NCBI GenBank assembly: GCA_034435015.1
Contig: DAOTYH010000065.1
Coordinates: 16,402-80,401, forward strand
DNA: 64,000 bases
Reading direction: 5' to 3'
From: DAOTYH01 sp034435015
Lineage (GTDB): Bacteria; Chloroflexota; Anaerolineae; Aggregatilineales; UBA3940
Part shown: one piece after another, positions 17,673-27,053 of the stretch
How the letters are laid out: each line of letters starts with the position of its first letter
Numbering within the stretch: position 1 is the stretch's first letter
Notes under the pieces: model-generated
What the model was told of the DNA's origin: nothing
The model's input: only the letters and a program-made list of their open reading frames with translations
The model's database searches: none
Program-made: the position numbers and the translations under genes

Positions 17673-20600
17673 ATGAAAAGCTGTCTTTTCACTCGTTCGC
17701 CGCTGGGGTTTGTGTTACGCCTGACCTTTATTTCTTTGTTCATCGTTGCACAGGCCCTCAGCTTGATGCCCGTCGAGATCGCGCGGGCCGTCGCGCCGGC
17801 CTCGCCCCCCGGCTGTACTGCCGCTACGACCACCTTCACCAACAACACGCCGGTAACGATTGGCCCCAACATCTCAACCGTCACGTCGAATATCACTGTC
17901 GCCGGCGCGGGGGCCTACCTGTGGGATGTTGACCTGACTACAAACATCGCCCACAGCCGTAATGGTGATCTGGACATCACCCTCCGTTCACCTGCCGGGA
18001 CGGTCATCACGCTCACTACCGACAACGCCGGCAACCTCGCCAGCGTCTTCAACGGCACCCTGTGGGATGACGACGCCAACCCCGGCGGGCAGGTGCCCTA
18101 CGCCGTCAATAACGGGCTGGCTACCGATCATCTCTACTTTAACGGCGTTCTCGCCTCCCCTCTCGTCCCTGAGGAGGCGCTGGGGGCTTTTGTGGGCGAG
18201 AACCCCAACGGCGTCTGGACGTTGAGCATCAGCGATGACGCTAACGGCCAAGGGGGCACCCTCAGCAGTTGGTCGCTCACGTTGACCACTTTCACCGTTA
18301 CCCCTGTGACCGCCACGACCACCTTTACCAATAACACGCCGGCAGCGATCTCCGCAATCGGCATACCAACTGTCACATCCAATATTGCGGTGGCGGGGAC
18401 CACTAACCTGATCAGCGATGTGAACGTCACCACCGCCATCACCCACACGGCCAACGACAATCTCGACATCACCCTCCGCTCGCCTGCCGGGACGGTCGTC
18501 ACGCTCACCACCGACAACGGCGGCGTCCTCGACAACGTCTTCAACGGCACCCTGTGGGATGACGACGCCAACCCAGGCGGGCAGGTGCCCTACGCCGCCA
18601 ACAACGGGCTGGTCACCGACCATACCTACGTCAACAACACCCTTGCCTCCCCTCTCGTCCCTGAGGAGGCGCTGGGGGCTTTCATGGGCGAGAGCGCCAA
18701 TGGCACATGGACGCTGACCATCAGTGATGACACTGCCGGAGACGGCGGCACTCTCAACAGTTGGTCGGTGCAGATCACCACCGCCTCCTGCCCCACCGCT
18801 GATCTGAGCATCACCAAGACGGACGGACAGGCCAGCGCAGTGCCCGGTCAGCCGATCACCTATACCATCACCGCCGGCAACGCCGGGCCGAGCGCCGTCA
18901 CGGGCGCCACAGTGGCTGATACCTTCCCCGCCGCGCTGACCGGCGTCACATGGACCTGCACCGGCGCGGGCGGCGGCTCCTGCCCTGCCTCCGGCTCAGG
19001 CAACCTCAACGCCTCTGTCAACCTGCCCGCCGGCGGCTCAGTCACCTTCACCGTCAACGCCGCCATTGACCCTGCCGCCACCGGCACGCTCTCCAACACC
19101 GCCGCTATCACCGCCCCTGCCGGCGTCACCGACCCCGCCCCCGCCAACAACTCCGCTACCGACAACACGGACCTGACGCCGCAGGCTGATCTGAGCATCA
19201 CCAAGAGCGATGATGCTGATCCGGTTGTGGCCGGTACATTGCTGACCTATACCGTTGTGGTTGTCAACGGGGGGCCTTCAGTCGCAAACGATGTTCAGGT
19301 GACAGATACTCTGCCCGCCGGTGTCAGCTTTGTAAGCAGTACCGCCCCGGGCGGCTGTACGGGCGCGGGTGTCCTCCTGTGTGATGTCGGCACTGTTCAG
19401 CCCGGCCTGCCTAACAGCGTCAGCTTCACCATCACCGTTCTGGTCGGGCAGGGCGCCCCGCCGGCAGGGACAACCCTGACCAACAGCGCCGCCGTGACCG
19501 CGACGACTCCCGATCCTGATCCGGCTTACAACACCGCTGTCGAGACCACGCAGGTTGTCTCTGAGTCTTCACTGGTCACCCTGAAAGTTGACTCAGACGA
19601 CCCGGTGCTGGCGGGAACATCGCTGGCCTACACCATCACTGTTCAGAACAACGGCCCCAGCGATGCCCATAATATCGTGGTAACCGATGTCCTGCCTGCC
19701 GGCGTCACCTACGCCAGTGATTCGTTCGGGTGCAATACCGCCGCCCTGCCGACCCTGACCTGCAATGTGGGGACTCTGCCGGCCTCCGGCATCCAGACTA
19801 TCACCCTGAACGTGCTGGTTGATCCCTCCACGCTGGGGACGATCACCAATACCGTCACCGTCACGGGCGACCCCTCCTTGATCGGTACGCTCGTCAGCAG
19901 TCAGGATACGCTGGTGCTGGCCAGCGCTGATCTGGCTGTCAGCAAGCAGATACTCAGCGGCAGTCCCTTCCTGCCCGGCTCAACGGTCACCTACCGGGTC
20001 ACCGTGACCAACAACGGCCCGTCAGATGCCGGCGGCTTCACCCTGTCTGATGTACTGCCTGCCGGCCTGACCTATGTCTCTCACACCGCTTCGGCTGGCA
20101 GTTACAGCAATGCTACCGGCGACTGGGTTGTAGGGGCGCTTGCCAGCGGCGGCAGTGTCACGCTCGATCTGACTGCGGCGATCAACAGCGGCACAGAAAA
20201 CACCACCCTCACCAATACTGCCGCCATCACCAGCACCAGCACACCCGACCCGGACACCGCCAACAACACCGCTTCGGCCAATTTCACCGCAGGCCAGAGG
20301 CAACAACCGGGTCAGAGCACCGGCACAGGGGCGGGCGGGCCGTCGGTGTTTGACCCCGCCGTTACCAAGCGCGGCACGCCGACCGCTGTGGCCATCGGCG
20401 AGACGGTCGTCTGGACAATCGAGGTATCCAACCCCTCCGGCAGTCCGATCAACTTTGTGCTGGTCAACGACCCCATTCCAGCCCAGTTCGACATTGTCGG
20501 GGTAACGACCACACAGGGTACGCCCAGCGTGAACGGGCAGGTCGTGACGGTGGACATCGGCACACTGGCGCCGGGCCAGATCGTGACGATCCAGATCGAG

Positions 20601-20822
20601 ACAGTCGGCAACCAGAACGCCCTGCCGGGGCAGGTCTGCAACACGGCCCGCGCCGGGGCGGCTTCGTCATCTCCTGCCTGCATCACGCTGTTCCCCAGCG
20701 CCCTCCCGCCGACAGGCGGCAGGCCGGTTCGCACGCTTACGCCGCTGATAGCGCTGGCGGCCATACTGGGGTTAAGCGGCTTGGCCGGCGGAGCCTGCCT
20801 GCTTAAGAGGCGCATGGACTGA
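17673..20822 (+). CDS. Large surface protein: two P-domains, five DUF11 repeats, LPPTG-like anchor
   Basis: 1049 residues from the ATG at 17673 (GGAGGAG before it). A signal peptide is followed by two near-identical proprotein-convertase P-domains (each with DNLDITLRSPAGT-type and GTLWDDDANPGGQVPYA motifs). No protease domain is attached. Five DUF11 repeats follow, marked by ADLSITK, NNGPSDA and DVLPAGVTY-type phrases. The end is LPPTGG (1011-1016), a hydrophobic helix and KRRMD, the layout of a sortase substrate. It should be a long cell-surface fibre or adhesin. No sortase gene is in the window. Repetitive DNA makes assembly or slippage changes possible here. Confidence 0.85.
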   Translation: MKSCLFTRSPLGFVLRLTFISLFIVAQALSLMPVEIARAVAPASPPGCTAATTTFTNNTPVTIGPNISTVTSNITVAGAGAYLWDVDLTTNIAHSRNGDLDITLRSPAGTVITLTTDNAGNLASVFNGTLWDDDANPGGQVPYAVNNGLATDHLYFNGVLASPLVPEEALGAFVGENPNGVWTLSISDDANGQGGTLSSWSLTLTTFTVTPVTATTTFTNNTPAAISAIGIPTVTSNIAVAGTTNLISDVNVTTAITHTANDNLDITLRSPAGTVVTLTTDNGGVLDNVFNGTLWDDDANPGGQVPYAANNGLVTDHTYVNNTLASPLVPEEALGAFMGESANGTWTLTISDDTAGDGGTLNSWSVQITTASCPTADLSITKTDGQASAVPGQPITYTITAGNAGPSAVTGATVADTFPAALTGVTWTCTGAGGGSCPASGSGNLNASVNLPAGGSVTFTVNAAIDPAATGTLSNTAAITAPAGVTDPAPANNSATDNTDLTPQADLSITKSDDADPVVAGTLLTYTVVVVNGGPSVANDVQVTDTLPAGVSFVSSTAPGGCTGAGVLLCDVGTVQPGLPNSVSFTITVLVGQGAPPAGTTLTNSAAVTATTPDPDPAYNTAVETTQVVSESSLVTLKVDSDDPVLAGTSLAYTITVQNNGPSDAHNIVVTDVLPAGVTYASDSFGCNTAALPTLTCNVGTLPASGIQTITLNVLVDPSTLGTITNTVTVTGDPSLIGTLVSSQDTLVLASADLAVSKQILSGSPFLPGSTVTYRVTVTNNGPSDAGGFTLSDVLPAGLTYVSHTASAGSYSNATGDWVVGALASGGSVTLDLTAAINSGTENTTLTNTAAITSTSTPDPDTANNTASANFTAGQRQQPGQSTGTGAGGPSVFDPAVTKRGTPTAVAIGETVVWTIEVSNPSGSPINFVLVNDPIPAQFDIVGVTTTQGTPSVNGQVVTVDIGTLAPGQIVTIQIETVGNQNALPGQVCNTARAGAASSSPACITLFPSALPPTGGRPVRTLTPLIALAAILGLSGLAGGACLLKRRMD

Positions 20823-20856
20823 GTCTTATCTCCAACTGCTTCGGTCATCAGAACAC

Positions 20857-20886
20857 AGCGGGCGGCCCAACCGGTCGCCCGCTTTT
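20857..20886 (+). terminator. Intrinsic terminator after the surface protein gene
   Basis: AGCGGGCG (20857-20864) pairs with CGCCCGCT (20876-20883), extendable by three more pairs, then TTTT. It lies 35 nt after the surface-protein stop and also sits just beyond the stop of the convergent wecG-like gene. Confidence 0.8.
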
Positions 20887-20916
20887 CATCTCCTGCGCGC
20901 CTGCACAGCCTGCCGG

Positions 20917-21699
20917 CTACTCATCCAGCGTCCAGCGGCGCAGGCCGGTCAACTGGAGGAAGAGATAGTACAGGAAAAGCGGGTTGCCGATCAGGTAGCG
21001 CCGCCACAAGCGGCGCGGCTCGGTCAGCAGGCGGAACAGCCACTCCAGCGCAATGCGCTGCATCCAGCGGGGCGCCTGCGGCACACGCCCCGTCAGGAAG
21101 TCGAAGGCCGCCCCTACCCCGGCCAGCACCGGCGCGGTCAGACGATCACGGTGACGGGCCATCCACAGTTCCTGCTTAGGACTGCCCAGCCCGACCCAGA
21201 TGATGTCAGGGCCGGCTTCGTTGATAGCCTGAATGACCGCCTCATCCTCCTCCGCAGACGATTCACGGAAGGGCGGCGAGTAAGTACCGGCGATCTTCAG
21301 CGCCGGGAAGCGCCATGCCATCACACGGGCCAGATCATCTGCCACGCCCGGCGCTCCCCCATAGAAGAAGCACGAATAGCCGCGCTCGGCGGCCATCCCG
21401 CTCACGGCTGTCACTAACTCAGGGCCGTACACCCGCCGGACGTGGGTGCAGCCCATCCGGCGGCTGAGGAATACCAGCGGCATTCCGTCAGGTGTGACCA
21501 GCCCGGCCCGGTTGACCGCCGTCCGGAGCGCCGGGTTACGCTGACTCAAGACAATCGTATAGACCGGACAGACAACCACATAGGTTGGGTCGCGCCGCGC
21601 AATGTGATCGGCGATCCGCTCAAGCGCCTGAGCCATATTGACGGCGCTCACGCCGATCCCAAGTATATTGACACGGGGGAGATAAGGGTAACTTCCCAT
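20917..21699 (-). CDS. WecG/TagA/CpsF-family glycosyltransferase (GT26)
   Basis: About 260 residues. VTPDGMPLV carries the family's conserved Asp, and GLGSPKQELWM is the second signature. FYGGAPGVADDLA and the C-terminal PRRLWRRYLIGNP also match. WecG/TagA enzymes add N-acetylmannosamine-type sugars to a lipid-linked acceptor in teichoic acid, capsule or O-antigen synthesis. Its C-terminal basic segment attaches such enzymes to the membrane. The start may be ATG 21699 or GTG 21705; neither has a clear ribosome site. It opens a region rich in envelope glycan genes. Confidence 0.9.
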   Translation of the reverse strand: MGSYPYLPRVNILGIGVSAVNMAQALERIADHIARRDPTYVVVCPVYTIVLSQRNPALRTAVNRAGLVTPDGMPLVFLSRRMGCTHVRRVYGPELVTAVSGMAAERGYSCFFYGGAPGVADDLARVMAWRFPALKIAGTYSPPFRESSAEEDEAVIQAINEAGPDIIWVGLGSPKQELWMARHRDRLTAPVLAGVGAAFDFLTGRVPQAPRWMQRIALEWLFRLLTEPRRLWRRYLIGNPLFLYYLFLQLTGLRRWTLDE

Positions 21700-21830
21700 T
21701 GACACTATTCTACTTATGCCCTACAATGGCGGGCAATTGAGGGGCAGGCTTGGATAGGATGCCCCTTTTCTTCCCTCACTACATCCATGATGCATTTAAA
21801 ACCCTGAAGTATGTTGGAGGAGATCGAACC

Positions 21831-22415
21831 ATGAGACAAGCAATTGTCGTAGCGAAGGGGCTGGCGCTGGCAGGCGCGTTGATGGTGTTGATCGTGGGGT
21901 GCACCAGTGCGCCTGCCACCTGCCCGCCTGTCCCGACGGCGGCTCCCTGCCCCACCTGTCAACCCTGCCCCACCTGCGCCCCAACCTGTGTCCCGACGCC
22001 AACCGAGACTCCCACTCCAACCGAGACACCTACCCCCACGGTAGAGGTAACGGCCACGCCCATGGCGGCGGATACAGCCACCTTTAACATTTACTTCACC
22101 AAGATCGAGCTGGGGGTGATGTCAGCAACGACTATCTCTACCACGCCGGTCTTCGTGCCGACCACTGCTTTCAGGACGAGCGATACTATCTGTGTCCGGT
22201 ATGCCGTCACCAAGGGGACTTCAGTGGCAGTCGGCATCTACAACCCTGCCGCGCGGGAATACGTCGAGCCGCGCACGGACCTCACCCCTGCCTTGCCGGT
22301 CGGCAACGAGAATATCCGTTGCGGCGACCTGCCCACGCCGGCGGCGGGCGCCTACGAATATCATGTCTGGGTGGGTGATGTGCTGATCGCTGTACTGCCC
22401 TTCACGGTACGCTGA
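21831..22415 (+). CDS. Lipoprotein with a Cys/Pro-rich linker
   Basis: 194 residues from ATG 21831, which has GGAGGAG before it. The lipobox is LIVGC (Cys24). The linker is unusual: repeated CP and CPTC units (CPTCQPCPTCAPTC) then TPTETPTPTETPTPT. The C-terminal domain (ADTATFNIYFTKIELGVM onward) is an extracellular beta-type domain that I cannot assign. Seven Cys beyond the lipid-bearing one suggest disulfides or metal binding in the linker. A GC-rich hairpin follows the stop. Confidence 0.7.
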   Translation: MRQAIVVAKGLALAGALMVLIVGCTSAPATCPPVPTAAPCPTCQPCPTCAPTCVPTPTETPTPTETPTPTVEVTATPMAADTATFNIYFTKIELGVMSATTISTTPVFVPTTAFRTSDTICVRYAVTKGTSVAVGIYNPAAREYVEPRTDLTPALPVGNENIRCGDLPTPAAGAYEYHVWVGDVLIAVLPFTVR

Positions 22416-22440
22416 CCAGTTTACCTGCTAGAGAACGGAG

Positions 22441-22462
22441 GGGGCGGCCAGTTGACCGCCCC
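22441..22462 (+). terminator. GC-rich hairpin after the lipoprotein gene
   Basis: GGGGCGG (22441-22447) pairs with CCGCCCC (22456-22462) around CCAGTTGA. It lies 25 nt after the lipoprotein stop and is followed by only a short T-containing stretch. It also covers the TTG at 22452, a candidate start of the next gene, so it could act on that gene's translation instead. Confidence 0.5.
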
Positions 22463-22481
22463 TGACTTATTTGAGGCCGCC

Positions 22482-24068
22482 TTGATCACCAGATCGAAAT
22501 CCTCCCTGCCAGTGCGTTTTGTCCCTCTGCTGGCGGGGCTGATCGCGTTGACAGCCTATCTGCTGACCCTGCCCCCCGGCCTGACATGGGACCTCGGCGG
22601 GGCAGACGGCGGCGAGCTGGCGACTGCCGTCTATACCCTGGGGCTGGTCCACTCGCCGGGGTATCCTTCCTACTTACTGCTGGCACAGATCGCCCGTCTT
22701 CTGCCGTTCGCCTCGTTTGCCCAACGGCTCAACGCCTTCTCAGCGCTGTGCGCGGCGGCGGCGGTGCTCACGCTGTCAGCAGTGCTGGCCGGTCATCTGC
22801 GTACCGAGCCGGCTGAGACAGCAGGCCGGCCCGGCGGCGGGGCGTATCTGGCCGGCGGCCTAGCCGGACTGCTGTTCGGCCTGTGCGAGGTAGTCTGGAC
22901 ACAAGCGATCATTGTGGAGGTGTATGCACTTGCGGCGCTGTTCTGTGCCGGCCTGATAGGGCTGGCCCTGTGGACCGAGCGGGCGCCCGCCGCCGGCCCC
23001 TATACGCGGCGCCTGGTGCTCTTTGGGTTGATCGCCGGAATCGGCATGGGCAGTCACTATATGATGGTCTTTGCAGGGATGTTTGCGGCGCTCTACCTGC
23101 TCCTGTCAGGGCCGCGCAGGCTGTTACGGGCCTCCAGCCTGCTGGCGATCCCAGCCTTTGCGGCCGGGCTGAGCGTGTTTGCCTATCTGCCCCTGCGGGC
23201 TGGTGCAGTCCCTCTGAGCAACTGGGGCAACCCCGACACATTGAGCCGCTTCTGGGGCGAGATCAGCGTGGCTGTCTATCGCGGGCGTGTGGACATCACG
23301 CTGATCCCTGAGCGCATCCTGCCGCTGGTGCGCTGTGTGGTGGATCAGCTCTCTGTGCCGGGGACGGCACTGGCCCTGCTTGGCCTGATCGGCTGGCGGC
23401 GGGAGCACAAGCCCCTGCTGACAGCGGCACTGGTCACGGCGGCACTGAACCTTGCCTTCACGGCCAGCTATTATTCGGTAGATACCCTGCCCTATATTTA
23501 CCCGACATTGATCCTGCTGGCGCTGGCGGCAGGCTCAGCGGTCTATAGACTGGTGTGTGTATGGTTACCAGCAGAGGTTCACAGCGGCCCCGCCTTACGC
23601 GGGCTGGCCTATGCGGCTTTGACGGCGGCGGTGTGCGCCCCCCTGCTGGTACGCGGCGTCCCTATTGTGTCGCAGGCCACCATTGAGGCCGATACAACCA
23701 GCCGCCGCATGATCGAACTCCTGCCGGCTGGCAGTCTGATCATCAGCAACGAGGATCGCCTCACCTTTGCACTCCGCTACGCCGCCGCCGTGAGTGTCCC
23801 CCGCCCCGATGTCGTGCCCATTGACGCCCGCCTGCTGAAGTTTGAGTGGTTTCGGCAGGACATCGTGCGGGGATGGCCGCATCTGGGCCTCAGCACGGAT
23901 GAAGCCGCGCCGGATGATTTCGATGCAGCCCGTCTGCTGGCGCTCATCCCGCCGGATGTACCAGTGTTTTTCACCTATCCCGCTGAGATCGCACCCGGCT
24001 ACCGTCTGGACGCCATCGAGGGCGGACTGTTGTACCGGGTAGCCGAAAGGCCGGATAGCGGCTCATAG
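22482..24068 (+). CDS. DUF2723-family polytopic membrane protein (glycosyltransferase-like)
   Basis: About 528 residues with ten or more hydrophobic segments. LTWDLGGADGGELATAVYTL then GLVHSPGYPSY is the DUF2723 signature (normally GxDSGE...HPPGYP), which places a conserved Asp/Glu pair in the first extracytoplasmic loop as in GT-C transferases. The C-terminal soluble part contains LIISNEDRLTFALRY. Related proteins are linked to protein O-mannosylation or glycan assembly. Start uncertain: TTG 22482 has GAGG 5 nt before it; TTG 22452 has a better ribosome site but lies in a strong hairpin. Confidence 0.85.
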   Translation: MITRSKSSLPVRFVPLLAGLIALTAYLLTLPPGLTWDLGGADGGELATAVYTLGLVHSPGYPSYLLLAQIARLLPFASFAQRLNAFSALCAAAAVLTLSAVLAGHLRTEPAETAGRPGGGAYLAGGLAGLLFGLCEVVWTQAIIVEVYALAALFCAGLIGLALWTERAPAAGPYTRRLVLFGLIAGIGMGSHYMMVFAGMFAALYLLLSGPRRLLRASSLLAIPAFAAGLSVFAYLPLRAGAVPLSNWGNPDTLSRFWGEISVAVYRGRVDITLIPERILPLVRCVVDQLSVPGTALALLGLIGWRREHKPLLTAALVTAALNLAFTASYYSVDTLPYIYPTLILLALAAGSAVYRLVCVWLPAEVHSGPALRGLAYAALTAAVCAPLLVRGVPIVSQATIEADTTSRRMIELLPAGSLIISNEDRLTFALRYAAAVSVPRPDVVPIDARLLKFEWFRQDIVRGWPHLGLSTDEAAPDDFDAARLLALIPPDVPVFFTYPAEIAPGYRLDAIEGGLLYRVAERPDSGS

Positions 24069-24194
24069 GGTCGAGGACCTCCCTCTTGTCCCGGCCCCCC
24101 TATTCTTGTCTTGTGCACTCAAGACCCTCTTTAACTATAATCTTCAGCAGAGTAACGTCCGAGTGGCCGCCCTGCCCGCGAAAGAGACTTTCAC

Positions 24195-25820
24195 ATGCCT
24201 CTTAACGACCAGTATAAACACCGTGACACCTCCTCCTCTCCTGACCTGAGCGCCAGAGTGCAGGAGCTGGAACAGGCTAACGCCAGCCTGCGCCGTGAGC
24301 TTGACGCACTGCGGGTCAGCGAAGCCCTGTACCGTTCTCTGCATGTCTCAATGAGCGAGGGCGTCATCCTGCATGAAATCGTCACCGACCCCGCCGGCAA
24401 ACCGATTGACTACACCTTCCTTCACGTGAACCCCTCCGCAGAGAGAATCCTCTCCATACCTGCTGAGCGGTTCATCGGGCGCAGAGCGACTGAAGTCTAC
24501 GGCGTAGAACAGGCCCCCTACCTTGACATTTACGCCCGTGTGGCCGCCACAGGCGAACCAGCCTCATTTGAGACCTACTTTGCCCCGATGAAAAAGCACT
24601 TCCATGTGTCGGCCTTCTCACCCCGGCAGGGGCGGTTTGCCACCGTATTCATGGACATTACCGAGTGGGTACAGACCCGCCAGTCTCTTCAGGAGAAAAC
24701 AGAGGAACTGGACCGCTTCTTCGACATGACCCTCGATCTGCTGTGCATCACCGATACCAGCGGCCTCTTCCGTCGGGTCAGCAGACAGTGGGAAGAACTG
24801 CTCGGCTGTCGCCGCGAAGAGCTGGAGGGCCGCCGCTTCCTTGATTTCGTCCACCCGGACGATCGCCAAAACACGCTGGCGGCACTGGCCGAGCTGGCCG
24901 TCCAGCGCAAGGTGCTGAACTTTGTAAACCGCTACCGCCGTCAGGACGGGTCGTACCGCTGGCTCGAGTGGCGTTGTTACCTGGCAGAGGGTTTGATCTA
25001 CTCGGCGGCCCGCGACATCACCGATTGGAAGGAAGCGGAAGAGACGCTGGCCCGCTACCGCCTCCATCTAGAGGAGATGGTTGAGGAGCGCACCATCGCG
25101 CTGGGGGATGCCTACGAGCGCCTGCAGGCTCTCAGCCGGCTGAAAGATGAGTTCATTGCCAACGTCTCCCATGAAATACGCACACCCATCGCTAACCTCA
25201 AGCTGTATCATCATCTCCTGTCTCTCCGGCCAGAAAGGCATGCTGAATATCTGGCTACCCTGCAACGGGAGACAGATCGGTTAAAGAGTATTGTCGAGGA
25301 CCTGCTGTTGGTGTCACGGCTGGATTGGAATCCAGAGGCGCTGGAGATGAATCCGCTCGACCTCAACGAGATCGTCCGCACCCATGTAGCCGACCGCATC
25401 TCGCTCTCATCTGAGCTGGGCCTGTCACTGGAAGCCGAGCTGGCCGATCATCTGCCCCCCGTACAGGCCGACCGCAAGCTCATTGAACGGGTGCTGAGCG
25501 TGCTGTTGACCAACTCACTCAGCTACACCCCCTCCGGCGGTAAGGTGACCGTGAGAACCCTGCATGAACAACGCGAAGGGACAGGCTGGGTCGGCTTCAG
25601 CGTCAGCGACACCGGCCCAGGCATCCCGCCGGAAGAAAGGCCGCACCTGTTTGAGCGGTTCTATCGGGGCAGTGTGGGGCGCAAATCCGGCGTGCCGGGC
25701 ACCGGATTGGGGCTGTCCATCGCCCACGAGATTGTCACCCGTCATCATGGCCGGATCGAGGTGGCCAGCGAAGGGATAGCCGGTCAAGGCGCCGTCTTTA
25801 CCGTCTGGCTGCCCCTATAG
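24195..25820 (+). CDS. Sensor histidine kinase with two PAS domains (orphan)
   Basis: 541 residues without membrane segments, so cytoplasmic. A short coiled-coil start (ARVQELEQANASLRRELDAL) precedes PAS 1 (about 45-165) and PAS 2 (about 175-290, ending in SAARDITDWKEAEETLARY). Then come HisKA with NVSHEIRTPIANLKL (phospho-His near residue 325) and a HATPase with N box NSLSYTPSGG, DTGPGIPPEE and GTGLGLSIAHEIV. No response regulator is adjacent, so its partner is elsewhere. A TATAAT lies at 24136-24141 upstream. The PAS ligand is unknown. Confidence 0.9.
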   Translation: MPLNDQYKHRDTSSSPDLSARVQELEQANASLRRELDALRVSEALYRSLHVSMSEGVILHEIVTDPAGKPIDYTFLHVNPSAERILSIPAERFIGRRATEVYGVEQAPYLDIYARVAATGEPASFETYFAPMKKHFHVSAFSPRQGRFATVFMDITEWVQTRQSLQEKTEELDRFFDMTLDLLCITDTSGLFRRVSRQWEELLGCRREELEGRRFLDFVHPDDRQNTLAALAELAVQRKVLNFVNRYRRQDGSYRWLEWRCYLAEGLIYSAARDITDWKEAEETLARYRLHLEEMVEERTIALGDAYERLQALSRLKDEFIANVSHEIRTPIANLKLYHHLLSLRPERHAEYLATLQRETDRLKSIVEDLLLVSRLDWNPEALEMNPLDLNEIVRTHVADRISLSSELGLSLEAELADHLPPVQADRKLIERVLSVLLTNSLSYTPSGGKVTVRTLHEQREGTGWVGFSVSDTGPGIPPEERPHLFERFYRGSVGRKSGVPGTGLGLSIAHEIVTRHHGRIEVASEGIAGQGAVFTVWLPL

Positions 25821-25853
25821 GGAACAGGCCCTCCTCTGACAGGCTGTCCCGTC

Positions 25854-27053
25854 ATGACCATTTTGTACACCATCACAGCTTATCCTCCCTCTGTAGGAGG
25901 GGCACAGCTCCATCTGCACGAGCTGGCCCGCCGGATGGTGCACTACGAACGGGCAGGGGTAGTCTATCAGTGGGACGAAAACCGCACCGACTGGCTGTGG
26001 GGGACAACCGTCAACGCGCCGCCGCCCTGCCGACCGGCGCCTCTCGACGGCGTGCCTGTCTGCCGCCTGTCCTTGGATGAGCGCCAGCGGCAGGCACTGC
26101 GCGGGTGGGTGAGCCTGTACTGGCTGGCTCAGGGAACAGCCATCGAGCACATTGCCGGCGCCTTGCTGAACAACCTGCACCCGGCGGCCTGTGAGTTACT
26201 GGGGGAGACGCCAACCCTGATCCACAATTCACGGGTGGGGCGCGAGGGGCTGACCGCCGCCTCGCTCAAGCTGGCGCGGAGGCTGGATGTGCCGTTCGTG
26301 CTGACACCCAACCATCATCATATCTGGCGCGGCTGGTTTTACCGGCATTACATCCGGCTGTACCGCGAAGCCGACGCCGTGATCGCCTTGACGCAGGCCG
26401 AACGCGACGAGCTGATCCGGCTGGGCGTCAGGCCGGAACGCCTCCATGTGCTCGGCATCGGGCCGGTGCTGGCTCACACGTGGGACGGCGGGCGATTCCG
26501 GACGGCACAGGGCATCCCCGCCGACGCGCCGATGATCCTCTTTGTGGGGCAAAAGTACGCCTACAAGCGGTTCGACTTGTTGCTCCGGGCCGCCGGCAAG
26601 GTTTGGCAGAGTTACCCTCAGGCCCGCTTTGTGTTCATCGGGCCGCGCACCGGCTACTCGCGCCGCATCTTCGCCCGCATCACCGACCCCCGCATCATCG
26701 AACTGGATACGGTCAGCCTTCAGGACAAGACGGATGCCCTGGCCGCCTGTGATGTGCTGTGTGTGCCGTCGGCACGGGAGAGCTTCGGGGGCGTGTACCT
26801 CGAAGCGTGGGCGCTGGGCAAACCGGTCATCGGCGGGGATGCCCCCGCCCTGCGCGAGGTGATCACAGACGGCCAGACCGGCTGTCTGGTCGGCAACAGC
26901 CCCTCAGCGCTGGCAGGTCGTCTGGAGCATCTGCTGGGCAACCCGGCCCTGCGTCAGGAGATGGGCGAGCGCGGGCGGCAGACAGCGGCCCGATTCACCT
27001 GGCCGGAGATCACCGCACGGTTGAAGGCGATCTACGATCAACTGAGGTCATGA
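25854..27053 (+). CDS. Glycosyltransferase family 4
   Basis: 399 residues of GT-B fold. The N-domain opens with TAYPPSVGGAQLHLHELARR. The nucleotide-sugar half has FVGQKYAYKRFDLLLRAAG and the E-x7-E region SARESFGGVYLEAWALGKPV. GT4 enzymes are retaining transferases, commonly moving hexoses from GDP or UDP donors in surface polysaccharide synthesis. The stop directly abuts the stop of the opposing GT4 gene inside a TCATGA palindrome, leaving no spacer. Confidence 0.9.
   Translation: MTILYTITAYPPSVGGAQLHLHELARRMVHYERAGVVYQWDENRTDWLWGTTVNAPPPCRPAPLDGVPVCRLSLDERQRQALRGWVSLYWLAQGTAIEHIAGALLNNLHPAACELLGETPTLIHNSRVGREGLTAASLKLARRLDVPFVLTPNHHHIWRGWFYRHYIRLYREADAVIALTQAERDELIRLGVRPERLHVLGIGPVLAHTWDGGRFRTAQGIPADAPMILFVGQKYAYKRFDLLLRAAGKVWQSYPQARFVFIGPRTGYSRRIFARITDPRIIELDTVSLQDKTDALAACDVLCVPSARESFGGVYLEAWALGKPVIGGDAPALREVITDGQTGCLVGNSPSALAGRLEHLLGNPALRQEMGERGRQTAARFTWPEITARLKAIYDQLRS

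Noticed and set aside
22452..22481. TTG at 22452 as the start of the DUF2723 gene
   Set aside because: It has a fair ribosome site but both lie inside a strong hairpin that looks like the previous gene's terminator; TTG 22482 was preferred, though not proven.
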